Source: Paenibacillus sp. FSL W8-0186 (GTDB lineage: Bacteria; Bacillota; Bacilli; Paenibacillales; Paenibacillaceae). From it: a stretch of 64,000 bases of DNA. How positions within the stretch are numbered: the stretch's first letter is position 1; every line of letters begins with the position of its first letter. The stretch covers positions 1,226,001-1,290,000 of the forward strand of contig NZ_CP150207.1 of NCBI RefSeq assembly GCF_037969765.1, written 5' to 3'. The notes under the pieces were generated by a model that was given only the letters and a program-made list of their open reading frames with translations, did no database searches and was not told the DNA's origin. The translations under genes and the position numbers were made by a program. This document shows positions 1 through 8,986 of the stretch, piece by piece.

Positions 1-913
1 TCCCTCCGTGACTAATCAGTTTACGGCCACGGTATACTTCAACGAACCACCCTAAACCGTAAAAAGTATAGGGAATCTCCGGGAATTCCCCAGGGCCGAC
101 CACAATTTGAGGAAATAGCATTTCATTGAGCTGCGCTTCTGAAATAACCGAATTTCCGTGGGTTTGTCCATGATTTAATAGTAGAGAAAGCCAGGCAGAT
201 AAATCAGTTACATTGGAAATAATAGATCCGGCAGGACCTTGGATATCTAAATTGGTGAGTGGGATCTCGATGATTCCATCACCAACGGCAGTGTAGGGCA
301 TCGCGTAATTGTCCAAATGCTGCAAACTCTCGGCGGAGAAGAGAGTGGAGGACATTTCAAGCGGTTCAAAGATCTTGTTCTTTACCCATTCTTCCCAGGT
401 CATTCCTGTTTGCTGTTCGATAAAAAAGCCTATTAATATATACATAATGTTGGAGTACTGCCACACATAACGGACAGGGAGACTGGGATCGAGAAATCGA
501 AGACTTTCGGAAATTTCTTCTCGCGTGAGGGTTGTATTGTGGAGGACCATATCATGCCTCGGCAGTCCGGATCGATGACAGGCAATATCGCGTAAAGTTA
601 AATGATCTGTAGCATAAGGATCTTGCATTTGAAATGAAGGCCAGTACTGCTTAATGGGGGTGTCCCAATCCATATTCTGTTCATTTAACAAAATGGAGAG
701 AGCCATGGCTGTGAATGGTTTTGTTGAAGAAGCAATGGGAAATAAAGTTTCTGTATTTACAGGAAGCTTCTCCTTCATGTTTCTTTCCCCAAAACCTGAG
801 GAAAACAGAACCTGATTTTTTTGCACCACGGATATGGCGATCCCTGGGATGTTCCATTCTTTTCGCAATTTTTCGATCCAAAAGCTAATCAATTTGAACA
901 CAGCGGAATTCAT
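1..913 (-). CDS. Serine beta-lactamase-family hydrolase (partial, 3' end outside window)
   Basis: Translation of the minus strand from ATG at 913 is open to the window edge, about 304 residues. It shows the hallmarks of the class C beta-lactamase / penicillin-binding-protein-like esterase family (PF00144): the catalytic SxxK motif as SSTK in ASSTKPFTAMAL, and the second motif YSN in WQYSNIMY. The frame is cut just as the third motif (HGG in LISHGG) appears. The start is supported by GGGAGAGGTG just upstream. No signal peptide or membrane segment is visible at the N terminus, so a cytoplasmic esterase or peptidase role is as likely as antibiotic hydrolysis; the family cannot be subdivided from sequence alone. 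A TTGACA-like promoter lies upstream at 950-977. Confidence 0.85.
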   Translation of the reverse strand, partial: MNSAVFKLISFWIEKLRKEWNIPGIAISVVQKNQVLFSSGFGERNMKEKLPVNTETLFPIASSTKPFTAMALSILLNEQNMDWDTPIKQYWPSFQMQDPYATDHLTLRDIACHRSGLPRHDMVLHNTTLTREEISESLRFLDPSLPVRYVWQYSNIMYILIGFFIEQQTGMTWEEWVKNKIFEPLEMSSTLFSAESLQHLDNYAMPYTAVGDGIIEIPLTNLDIQGPAGSIISNVTDLSAWLSLLLNHGQTHGNSVISEAQLNEMLFPQIVVGPGEFPEIPYTFYGLGWFVEVYRGRKLISHGG

Positions 914-949
914 CTGCACCTCTCCCATCACAAAATGCTCTTTATTATA

Positions 950-977
950 AAAATATACATCCATTTATAAATGTCAA
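950..977 (-). promoter_or_regulatory. Candidate promoter of the beta-lactamase-family gene
   Basis: On the minus strand a perfect TTGACA (+ strand positions 972-977) is followed after 16 bp by TATTTT (950-955). The gene starts at 913. The -35 is exact; the -10 matches four of six positions, so the call is moderate. Confidence 0.4.
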
Positions 978-1035
978 AATCTGATATTTGAGGTTAATGC
1001 TGTGATACATACTTCAATATCCCTGAGTTTCACCC

Positions 1036-2400
1036 CTAACGCGAATGCACCCTCTTACCCTGCACCCACACCTCGCGGATATGCTCAGGCCTAACCAGAT
1101 ACATTATTTTCTGGAACACGTCGTCCAAGTTTTCATCTTCATTAAAAATCGGCAATTTGGCGGATGGCAGCTTGGTATCGATCACTTGTACGTCCCAGGC
1201 ATTATTTTCTTCAATCCGGCCGATGGGAAGGCTTAAGCTCTCACCGCCGCCAGCAGTGGCCAGGTAGAATGCCTCATGGATCGTAATTCGCGATCCGGGT
1301 ACGCCTCGTTCGCTGGCCGGAAGGGAGGTATTCACGCCGTCCTCCAGCATTCTCGAAGAGATGACCGCTTGTCTGATGTTATCGTACAGGCTAGGCGAGA
1401 AGCCTCCCGAAATATCCGAGCCGAGTCCGATCTCGACGTTTTTGGAATGAAGATGAGCGATCGGGATGACGCTATTGGCAAAATAGGCGTTTGAGATGGG
1501 ACAATGGGCAATGGCTGTTCCTGTCTCGGCAAATAAATCTGCATCATGATCATCGAGGAAATTGCAATGAGCCATGACGGATTTGTCACGCAAAAGGCCA
1601 AAATCATTCAGGGCAAAGGCATCGTTCTTCTGGAATCGATCTTGTACATAACCGTGCGCCCAGTCGCTCTCGCTGCAGTGTGATTGAACATACGCATCAT
1701 ATTTGGCGGCCAGCTCTCCGAGGCCCTTCAAAGCTTCGTCCGTACAGCTTGGAATAAACCGCGGCGTTACTACCGGGTAGACGCCTTGCTTCGTGGATTT
1801 GGCTAATTCTTGCACAGCTATAATGAATTCTTCCGTATCTACGAGTGCCGTATGTGTATCCGCGTCGCGATAAAATTCCGGATTTTGCCCGGGATCATCC
1901 ATGACGACCTTGCCGACGAGTCCGCGCTGGCCTTTACCGGCACAGATTTCAGCCAGCAGCAAGCTGGCTTCTTTATGAACCGTTGCAAAATAAAGCGCCG
2001 TGGTTGTTCCGTTCGCGAGAAGGGTGCTTACCACATCGTCGTAGATTTTTTTTGCAAAATCTAGATCCGAGAATTTAGACTCCAGCGGGAAGGTGTACGT
2101 GTTTAGCCAGTCGTAGAGTGGAATGTCCAGTGCGGTTCCGGACTGGGCCCATTGCGGGGCATGGACATGCAAATCGATAAAACCAGGCAGGAAATACTGG
2201 CCGTCAGCCAGCCGATGGAAATTACGCTTCCCTTGGTAATGATCCAGCAGAGGCTGATAGCCGGAATCCTCAGGTGAAACGATTTTTGCTATAACACCGT
2301 CTGCATGGATACAAAACAGATAATCCTTAAGGATGTGAATTTCTTTGGGGGATTTGCTGGAAAAAGCAGTGCCTTGAAATACTTGCATATAATTATCCAT
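1036..2400 (-). CDS. guaD: Guanine deaminase
   Basis: This 454-residue protein belongs to the metal-dependent amidohydrolase superfamily (ATZ/TRZ branch) and most resembles guanine deaminase, which hydrolyses guanine to xanthine and ammonia in purine salvage and catabolism. Visible metal and substrate motifs are the first HxH in FIDLHVHAPQWAQSG, the SHCSESDWAH strand, AHCNFLDD with AHCPISN, and the terminal metal ligand in GLGSDISGG. The PQWAQSG and YDWLNTYTFPLE segments are typical of guaD rather than of cytosine or chlorohydrolase relatives. Length fits the family. AAGGCGG precedes ATG at 2400. It is divergent from the aminotransferase gene across 235 bp in which no purine riboswitch was recognised. 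Confidence 0.9.
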   Translation of the reverse strand: MDNYMQVFQGTAFSSKSPKEIHILKDYLFCIHADGVIAKIVSPEDSGYQPLLDHYQGKRNFHRLADGQYFLPGFIDLHVHAPQWAQSGTALDIPLYDWLNTYTFPLESKFSDLDFAKKIYDDVVSTLLANGTTTALYFATVHKEASLLLAEICAGKGQRGLVGKVVMDDPGQNPEFYRDADTHTALVDTEEFIIAVQELAKSTKQGVYPVVTPRFIPSCTDEALKGLGELAAKYDAYVQSHCSESDWAHGYVQDRFQKNDAFALNDFGLLRDKSVMAHCNFLDDHDADLFAETGTAIAHCPISNAYFANSVIPIAHLHSKNVEIGLGSDISGGFSPSLYDNIRQAVISSRMLEDGVNTSLPASERGVPGSRITIHEAFYLATAGGGESLSLPIGRIEENNAWDVQVIDTKLPSAKLPIFNEDENLDDVFQKIMYLVRPEHIREVWVQGKRVHSR

Positions 2401-2635
2401 AAATACCGCCTTAATGTACGTATTTTAAATGTATTTTGTATTATAATTCGTGGATAAGGAGAAGTCTAATATCAAAAAACGGATATTTTCGCGCGCTCCC
2501 CATAGGTAGGGAACTTTTCCGCAAATCATGGTTCATATCTATTCTATTTATGATAACCTTTTATTAATGGCAAGCATTCTGCAAGAGGATGAAAATCCGG
2601 GAAGATGAGTTGAAGTCAAAAAGGAGCAAACAAAC

Positions 2636-3805
2636 ATGCAGTTCGCAAAAAGAATGGATCGGTTTGGTGAAGGCATTTTCACTAAATTATCGGATATCAA
2701 ACGCAGCAGATTGGATCGTGGCGAAACGGTGATCGATCTGAGCATCGGCACGCCGAATATTCCGCCGGGCAAGCATATCATCGAAGCTTTATGTACGGCC
2801 GCCGCTGATGAAATGAACTACGTGTATGCACTCAGCGACCAAAGCGCTTTATTGGAGGCGGTAAGCGACTGGTATAAGGAGCGATATCAGGTAGCGCTGG
2901 ATCCGAAAACGGAAGTTTGCTCGCTGTTAGGCTCGCAGGAAGGGCTGGCGCATATTTCATTATCCATCGTAGATGAGGGAGACGTCGTGCTGGTGCCGGA
3001 TCCCTGCTACCCAGTGTTCGCAGACGGGCCGCTGCTGGCCGGAGCGAAGCTTCACTATATGCCGCAGAAAAAAGAAAACGGCTATGTGATCAACTTGAAG
3101 GATATTCCGGAACAAGTAGCGCGCCAGGCCAAGCTGATGCTGGTTTCCTATCCGAACAACCCGACTACCGCCATGGCGCCGGATAGCTTCTATGTTGATC
3201 TGGTCGCCTTTGCGAAGAAATATGATATCATCGTTCTTCATGACAATGCCTACAGCGAATTAGTGTTTGATGGCAAAAGCTGCGGCAGCTTTCTCTCCTT
3301 CCCTGGTGCGAAAGAGGTTGGCGTTGAATTTAATTCCTTGTCCAAAACCTATGGGCTGGCTGGGGCAAGAATCGGCTTTTGCGTAGGAAATAAGGAGGTT
3401 GTCTCCCGCCTGAAGATACTAAAGTCGAACATGGACTATGGTATGTTTCTGCCAATTCAACAAGCAGCGATTGCCGCGATAACCGGGGATCAGAGCGGTG
3501 TGGAGACGACGCGCAAAGCTTATGAGCACCGAAGAGATATTCTTTGCGATGGCTTGAATGCGCTGGGATGGAAGATAGATAAGCCAGAGGCAACGATGTT
3601 CGTCTGGGCGGCGATTCCTTCCCATTACGGGACATCCGAGGATTTTGTCATGGACATGGTCACTAAAGCTGGGGTCATCGTCACGCCGGGCAGCGCCTTT
3701 GGCCCTTCGGGCGAAGGCTATGTACGAATGGCGTTGGTTCAAGATGAAAAGAACCTGAAGCAGGCGGTCGATGCGGTTCGCCAAAGCGGGATTTTAAACG
3801 TGTAG
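2636..3805 (+). CDS. PLP-dependent class I/II aminotransferase
   Basis: The 389-residue protein is a fold-type I aminotransferase. Diagnostic segments are the substrate and PLP-binding SYPNNPTTA, the PLP-phenol contact in HDNAYSELVF, and the Schiff-base lysine in NSLSKTYGLAGARIGF. A C-terminal arginine in the VRMAL strand fits a carboxylate anchor. The N terminus with DLSIGTPNIPPG resembles LL-diaminopimelate aminotransferase-like and alanine/aromatic transaminase subfamilies, so the amino donor cannot be named. AAAAAGGAG lies just upstream of ATG 2636. The gene stands alone, divergent from guaD and convergent with the sensor kinase gene, which suggests its own promoter in the 2401-2635 gap. 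Confidence 0.88.
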   Translation: MQFAKRMDRFGEGIFTKLSDIKRSRLDRGETVIDLSIGTPNIPPGKHIIEALCTAAADEMNYVYALSDQSALLEAVSDWYKERYQVALDPKTEVCSLLGSQEGLAHISLSIVDEGDVVLVPDPCYPVFADGPLLAGAKLHYMPQKKENGYVINLKDIPEQVARQAKLMLVSYPNNPTTAMAPDSFYVDLVAFAKKYDIIVLHDNAYSELVFDGKSCGSFLSFPGAKEVGVEFNSLSKTYGLAGARIGFCVGNKEVVSRLKILKSNMDYGMFLPIQQAAIAAITGDQSGVETTRKAYEHRRDILCDGLNALGWKIDKPEATMFVWAAIPSHYGTSEDFVMDMVTKAGVIVTPGSAFGPSGEGYVRMALVQDEKNLKQAVDAVRQSGILNV

Positions 3806-3903
3806 GTACTAAGGGTGGGAGAGTAGCCGTACTCCTAGTTATAATACTGTTGGACGATGCCAGTATAAACTATTTTTTTGGTGTTAAATATAATGGGTTT
3901 GGC

Positions 3904-3959
3904 TTAAAAAGAAAACTGCACCTCTAACTGCTAATTGTATCTGACAGTGAGGTGCAGTT
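3904..3959 (-). terminator. Intrinsic terminator of the sensor kinase gene
   Basis: A perfect 11-bp inverted repeat AACTGCACCTC (3914-3924) / GAGGTGCAGTT (3949-3959) has an extra ACTG/CAGT pairing in the loop. Read on the minus strand it is followed by TTTTCTTTTT, so it best serves the leftward kinase transcript. It may also block readthrough from the aminotransferase gene. Confidence 0.75.
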
Positions 3960-4026
3960 CTTAGGGTAGTCCCGGTTTATAAAACTAGCCCGTATGCATT
4001 CATAAAGTTATTTAGTAAATCATTAC

Positions 4027-5820
4027 TCAGTTTTCTTTTAGTGGAATATGAAATTCGACTTTTGTTCCCTTACCGCGGGCACTTTCAATCTGGAAATATG
4101 CATCTTCACCATATGCAAGAATAAATCTACGATATACGTTCAATATACCCGTGTGAATGTTAAAAAATGCATCAATGTGCTTCCCCTTGCTCTGCAGCAA
4201 TGCTTGTACTGGTTCGAGCACATCCTTGCTCATACCTGTTCCTGTATCGGAAATCGTAATATGAAGTCCGTTATCAATGAGTTTTACTGTTAAGGACAGT
4301 TTAAATTCGGCGCTACTCATATTGGGATTCCAGCCATATTTCAGGGAGTTTTCTACAAAGGGCTGAATAATTTGTTTCATAACAATTTGATTCATAGCTA
4401 GTGGGTCGATGTTAAAAGAAGTATTTACCTTCTGTCCATTTCGATAATAGTGAATCGTCAAAAAATGCTGAATATACGAAATTTCCTCTTGCAATGGAGC
4501 CCATCCGCCATCCTTTCTAATGCTATATCGCATCATTTTGGATACAGCCTGAATCATATCTTCAATGGCCTCACCATTATTTCTGGTAGCATAAGAGTCG
4601 ATAGCCTCCAAAGTGTTATACAGAAAATGGGGGTTAATTTGGGCCTGCAGCTGAAGCAGCTCTCGTTCCTTTTCTTTTAATTTGGAATGGTAGACTTCTT
4701 GTTCCATCTTATTGAGTTTTTCCAGCATTTGATTATAGCTATGAATCAAAAAGCCGATTTCATCGTGTCTTTCCTTCAATTTTATCGGAACGTATTGTCC
4801 CCTTCCCAGACTTTGCATCCCTTTTTTGAGAAAATATAGCGGACGTAAAATACCGTTTAATATTGAAAAACCAATGGATAATGCAATGGCCAAGCTGGCT
4901 GCTCCGATTAAAATTGTCAGGTAGTAGCTTTTCGTCACGGCTTGCTTAATGGAGCTCAGTGGGGCTATCCATACCAGCATCCAGTCCTGGTTTGGTAGCT
5001 GCGTATATGTGGCTTCGTATTCAGCGTTATTTGACTCAAATACAAATTGTTGCTCGCCTTTGTTGTACAGGTTTGTCCAAAGATCCTGGGCGAGATTGGT
5101 GTTCAGAGGATTATTAGTAACCATATTTTGGGTATGTGGATGATAAAGAATTAATTGTCCAGCTTGTTCATAGTCCGTGTAATTCAGTAAATTTAATATT
5201 TTATCCGCCTGAATTTCTAAAATAATCCATGATTCGATCGTTCCTGAATTAATATTGATGATGGGTCTGATAAACGAAAACACCGTATCGTTCGGATACA
5301 GCACGTAATCCAGCAGATGCGGCTCGCTTAATTGCGTTGTTTCGGTATTCAGAATGGAACGATAAACAGGATGTTCGTATAAATTGAACTGAGAATCGAG
5401 CTGCGTCTGATAGGAATCAAAATAAACTTTCCCCATCTTGTCGAGGTAGAGCACCCCTAACACTTCAGGATGAAATTTCAACGAATTCTGAATAATAGGT
5501 CTGAAATTCATAATATATTCCGCTTGTTCAGACAAGAGGTCAGGACGGACGGATAAAAACTTTTGAAAATCGTTATTTGTGTAAAGGCTATCAAAGGCTT
5601 CCTCCAGATTATCCAAATAGCTGGTTATTTCGTTGGAGGCATAATTTACATATTGCTTGGAAATGGAAGATGAATACTGCGTACTGGTTTGAAAAATAAA
5701 GTATTCGGAGCTTTGGCTAACGATAGCCATCGGAATAATAGTAATGAATATGAGTAATATAAATAGTTTGTATTTTATTGATAGACGGTTTAATATACGT
5801 TTTAAGGATTGACAAGACAC
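4027..5820 (-). CDS. YesM-type sensor histidine kinase
   Basis: The 597-residue protein is a membrane sensor kinase. It starts at GTG 5820, with AAGGAGG upstream. Residues 18-38 form the first membrane segment and about 300-322 the second, enclosing an extracellular Cache-like sensor of about 260 residues. A HAMP linker (about 323-375) and a coiled helix lead to the His_kinase domain (PF06580) with phosphoacceptor His398 in QINPHFLYN. The ATPase domain has the N box ENSLKYGW (about 490) and the G box SDTGTGM. This architecture is the YesM class that pairs with AraC-type YesN regulators for carbohydrate uptake. The likely partner starts 65 bp away on the other strand, an unusual divergent arrangement since such pairs are normally co-transcribed. 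Confidence 0.93.
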   Translation of the reverse strand: MSCQSLKRILNRLSIKYKLFILLIFITIIPMAIVSQSSEYFIFQTSTQYSSSISKQYVNYASNEITSYLDNLEEAFDSLYTNNDFQKFLSVRPDLLSEQAEYIMNFRPIIQNSLKFHPEVLGVLYLDKMGKVYFDSYQTQLDSQFNLYEHPVYRSILNTETTQLSEPHLLDYVLYPNDTVFSFIRPIININSGTIESWIILEIQADKILNLLNYTDYEQAGQLILYHPHTQNMVTNNPLNTNLAQDLWTNLYNKGEQQFVFESNNAEYEATYTQLPNQDWMLVWIAPLSSIKQAVTKSYYLTILIGAASLAIALSIGFSILNGILRPLYFLKKGMQSLGRGQYVPIKLKERHDEIGFLIHSYNQMLEKLNKMEQEVYHSKLKEKERELLQLQAQINPHFLYNTLEAIDSYATRNNGEAIEDMIQAVSKMMRYSIRKDGGWAPLQEEISYIQHFLTIHYYRNGQKVNTSFNIDPLAMNQIVMKQIIQPFVENSLKYGWNPNMSSAEFKLSLTVKLIDNGLHITISDTGTGMSKDVLEPVQALLQSKGKHIDAFFNIHTGILNVYRRFILAYGEDAYFQIESARGKGTKVEFHIPLKEN

Positions 5821-5885
5821 GATGCTAATGCCTCCTTCAGATCTTTGGAAACCTGCAGCTGTGTTATTGAAAGGAGTTGACTAGT

Positions 5886-7310
5886 ATGAGAATTTGCGTT
5901 GTTGATGATGAAAAGGAAGTTCGGACCAGCATCATACAGAAGCTGTACGCATTATTTCCTGACATTGAGGTGTTTGACGTTGGATTTGGTCAACAAGCCG
6001 TTCAGGAGATTCAATTCATTCGCCCGGACGTTGTTCTGCTTGATATAAGAATGCCCATCATAAATGGCCTCGACATGCTGCAATGGATTAAAGAGAACTT
6101 TTCTCAAATTTATGTGATCATTATATCAGGGTACGATGATTTTGAATATGCGAAGAAGGCTCTTCACTTCGGTGCCCTGGATTACATGCTAAAGCCAGTC
6201 AATCGTAAAGAGCTTAAAGAGACTATTCATAAAATTGAACATCACCAAGTTGAACGATTTCTACAAGAAATTCAAGTGTGTTTTATGAAATCCATGGTTT
6301 CTGCGTTTTCATTTCAGGATGTTCAGATCATTCCAAAGCAGGTAAGCTTCTGGTTCGATGAACGTATCCCCAAAAAGCTGCAATTGAAAATGGATTCTCT
6401 ATCTTTGAATAATGAAAGCGGCAAGGTCTCGTCAGCGCCAATTATATTCTCCTATAGTATCAACGATATCATCAAAGGGGATTGTATAATTAGTGATGAG
6501 CTGGATGGAACGCCTATTTTCAGGGAAAAGGAAGATTTTTTTGAACAATTGCAAATGCAGTACGAAAAAAGCATACAATTGAGATTTTTTGAAGTATCGG
6601 CACTGGATCAATTATCGCTTCATGATGACCGGGATAAGATGCACCAGCTTGCGTCTTTGCGAAACCGGATGCTTGATGAAGCTAGAAATAACAATATGGA
6701 GCAGGTTCAATGTTATTTGAACGAATGGTTTTCCGTGATAGAAAAAATCCCCTATCGAATGCTAATCAAAGAATCTGCCTATTTGCTTGCCATTCTTGAT
6801 GAAGGATTTACGAAACCGAAATTGATCGTGGTGGATGATGATTTGCTTCATTATTGGATGAGCTGGGTTGCCAAGCATGTTACCTTTACACATTTACGTC
6901 ACCACATGAAATCGCTAGTGATTCGCAGCCTTCAGGAATGGATAAGAATTGAAGTTGAGCAAGACATGGGGGAGCAGACCCAGTGGTTTGACAAAGCCTT
7001 TTATATTATAGAATCCTCCAAAGATCTTAACATAAATTTGGAAGCGGTTGCAGAAATGGTGGGCGTTCATCCCGTCACGCTAAGCAGAATGTTCAAGCAG
7101 AAAGTGGGTATTAATTTCATTCAATATTTGACCAACAGAAGGCTAGAGACTGCAAAAGAGTTAATTGTGGCAACGGATAAAAAAATTATGGATATCGCAT
7201 TAGAGATCGGTTATTCGGATTACCCCTATTTTCGGAATTTATTCAAAAAAAGATATCACGAATCTCCTTCCGATTATCGCAAGAAACATGCTAAAAGCAT
7301 TGAAGTTTGA
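5886..7310 (+). CDS. YesN-type response regulator with AraC DNA-binding domain
   Basis: The protein has a receiver domain (residues 1-120) with acidic pocket VVDDE, phosphoacceptor Asp53 in VLLDIRMP and the conserved Lys in YMLKPVN. A middle linker of about 240 residues follows. The C-terminal double helix-turn-helix of the AraC family includes VHPVTLSRMFKQKVG and the signature ending in YSDYPYFRNLFKKRY. A TTG at 5877 is in frame but sits directly against the GGAG, so ATG 5886, nine bases after AAGGAG, is the better start (474 residues). It probably receives phosphate from the divergent kinase and activates the downstream binding-protein and ABC operons. The binding protein gene follows after 43 bp. 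Confidence 0.93.
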   Translation: MRICVVDDEKEVRTSIIQKLYALFPDIEVFDVGFGQQAVQEIQFIRPDVVLLDIRMPIINGLDMLQWIKENFSQIYVIIISGYDDFEYAKKALHFGALDYMLKPVNRKELKETIHKIEHHQVERFLQEIQVCFMKSMVSAFSFQDVQIIPKQVSFWFDERIPKKLQLKMDSLSLNNESGKVSSAPIIFSYSINDIIKGDCIISDELDGTPIFREKEDFFEQLQMQYEKSIQLRFFEVSALDQLSLHDDRDKMHQLASLRNRMLDEARNNNMEQVQCYLNEWFSVIEKIPYRMLIKESAYLLAILDEGFTKPKLIVVDDDLLHYWMSWVAKHVTFTHLRHHMKSLVIRSLQEWIRIEVEQDMGEQTQWFDKAFYIIESSKDLNINLEAVAEMVGVHPVTLSRMFKQKVGINFIQYLTNRRLETAKELIVATDKKIMDIALEIGYSDYPYFRNLFKKRYHESPSDYRKKHAKSIEV

Positions 7311-7353
7311 GCATCCATTATTTTAAGCAAGACTTACAGAGGTGCATGACTAT

Positions 7354-8787
7354 ATGAACGCGTGGAAACGACTTGTCGTCTATCTTCTTCTCATGACCAT
7401 ATGTTCGAGTTGTTCGCCGCCGAAGCTTGATGTTGCTCCGGGCCAGGTAGACAAGAGCAAGACTGCTCCGACGATAAAGGTATTATATGCGACGTCAGAA
7501 GCAGGCTCGGAGGCCGTCGTGTCAGCAGCCAAGCAATATGAAGCGGAAACGGGTATTAACATTGAAATTAGTACCTTGTCATATAATAGCTTGCATGAGA
7601 AGGTTTTTTCCGAACTGGCCATGAATAGAGGCTACTATGACGTTATTGCAGTAGATACCCCGTGGATACCTAAAATTATTAACCATCTTGAGCCTCTCTC
7701 TTCGTATATGATGAATTCCCAAACAAGCGGAACGCTGCAGGTTCAGGACTTTGTATCCAAGTTATTTTTGGATACCTCTGTTTACAACTTGGTCGATTCT
7801 TCCCAAGCTCCGCCGCAGCTGGATGTCATTAGCATTGAGAAAATATTAGATAAGGGGTATGAAATTTTTAGCCTGCCTATACAGTCGAATGCTCTAACTA
7901 TCAGCTACCGGAAGGATTTGTTTGAGGATGCAGCCAATCAGGCTTTGTTTAAAGCGCAATATGGAGAAGAGTTAAAGATACCTGAAACATTGGATGATTA
8001 TTTGCGAGTGGCTCAATTTTTTACTAGAGATATAGATCAAGACGGGGAGATTGATTTATATGGCACCTCGTTAATGGCGAAAAAACATGAGTCTATATTT
8101 CTTGATTTTAAGACCTTTTTAAGCGTACATCAGGTTGATCTATTCGATGATCAATTAAATCCTGTATTCCAGGACAACCCCAATGCTTCTCAAGCTCTGA
8201 TTACTTACGGCAGCTGGATCAATGATTATAAAGTTACGCCTCCGGATGTATTCAATTATAGTTGGGACGAGGTCTCTATTGCTTTTGGTTATGGCATTGT
8301 CGCCATGGGAATGAATTATCATGCAATGAGATTGCAGGACGGAATTGAAGGGGGAGAAGTGGGTTACTTTATGTTTCCAGGTACTTATCAGGATGGGGAA
8401 TTGATTCATCGGCCGCATTTTGGTTCGTGGGGACTAGCTGTTAATAAATACTCCTCTCATAAAGAGGAAGCTTTTGATCTGGTGAATTATTTAACCTCTT
8501 CTGATGTTCAGAAAAGCTATTTGAAATACAAGCATCATGTCACACGCACTTCAGCATATCATGCAGCGGAATTGCTGGACAACGATTCATTAAAGGAATA
8601 CTATCGGGTTCTTGAAAAATCTTTGCGCGTAGGAGTAGGCAGGCCAAGAATAACGAATTATGATCAAGTGTCAGAGGTCATGCAGAATGCGGTCTTAACT
8701 TATCTTACAGGTAAAAAGGATGCTCAAATCGTACTCGATGAAGCGGCAGAAGAAATTGCAGCCTTATTAAAACAAGCGGGATATTAA
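7354..8787 (+). CDS. Lipoprotein sugar-binding protein without adjacent family-matched permeases
   Basis: This is a family 1 extracellular solute-binding protein (PF01547/PF13416 type) of about 477 residues. The N terminus is a short hydrophobic signal ending in a lipobox-like CSSC, so it should be a membrane-anchored lipoprotein. Typical segments include the internal EFHAND-like DIDQDGEIDLYG, GSWGLAVNKYS near the ligand pocket and a C-terminal ELL-rich helix. GTG 7342 is in frame, but AGAGGTG is best placed for ATG 7354. The gene lies 43 bp behind the response regulator and ends in a strong terminator, so it is transcribed with the regulator rather than with the ribose-type transporter that follows. 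No MalF/MalG-type permeases accompany it, which suggests a sensory partner role or use of a remote transporter. Confidence 0.85.
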   Translation: MNAWKRLVVYLLLMTICSSCSPPKLDVAPGQVDKSKTAPTIKVLYATSEAGSEAVVSAAKQYEAETGINIEISTLSYNSLHEKVFSELAMNRGYYDVIAVDTPWIPKIINHLEPLSSYMMNSQTSGTLQVQDFVSKLFLDTSVYNLVDSSQAPPQLDVISIEKILDKGYEIFSLPIQSNALTISYRKDLFEDAANQALFKAQYGEELKIPETLDDYLRVAQFFTRDIDQDGEIDLYGTSLMAKKHESIFLDFKTFLSVHQVDLFDDQLNPVFQDNPNASQALITYGSWINDYKVTPPDVFNYSWDEVSIAFGYGIVAMGMNYHAMRLQDGIEGGEVGYFMFPGTYQDGELIHRPHFGSWGLAVNKYSSHKEEAFDLVNYLTSSDVQKSYLKYKHHVTRTSAYHAAELLDNDSLKEYYRVLEKSLRVGVGRPRITNYDQVSEVMQNAVLTYLTGKKDAQIVLDEAAEEIAALLKQAGY

Positions 8788-8808
8788 TCCTGCATGGTTG
8801 ATGCTGGA

Positions 8809-8849
8809 AAGAAGTATTTTAAGCTTCGGGCTTAGAATACTTCTTTTTT
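8809..8849 (+). terminator. Intrinsic terminator after the regulator and binding-protein operon
   Basis: AAGAAGTATT (8809-8818) pairs with AATACTTCTT (8836-8845), with further pairing of TAAGC and GCTTA around a TTCG loop, followed by a run of T. It separates the sensing genes from the ribose-type transporter operon. Confidence 0.9.
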
Positions 8850-8905
8850 GTTTTGCCCTGGTTTCAATTAAAAAAATCCCCCCCAGCGATTAAATTATTC
8901 AACTT

Positions 8906-8931
8906 TTGGCCGTTTTTTTATTCCATATACT
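8906..8931 (+). promoter_or_regulatory. Possible activator-dependent promoter of the ribose-type transporter operon
   Basis: TTGGCC (8906-8911) and TATACT (8926-8931) are separated by only 14 bp. Poor spacing is compatible with activation by the adjacent AraC-type regulator, but no operator was recognised, so the call is tentative. Confidence 0.25.
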
Positions 8932-8986
8932 TAAGTTATGCAAGATAAAACCCATATAACTCAAACTAAACGGGGGGGATCTACGA

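Noticed and set aside
2401..2635. Possible purine riboswitch between guaD and the aminotransferase gene
   Set aside because: The conserved purine-aptamer core and loops were not found on either strand, and no terminator lies behind.
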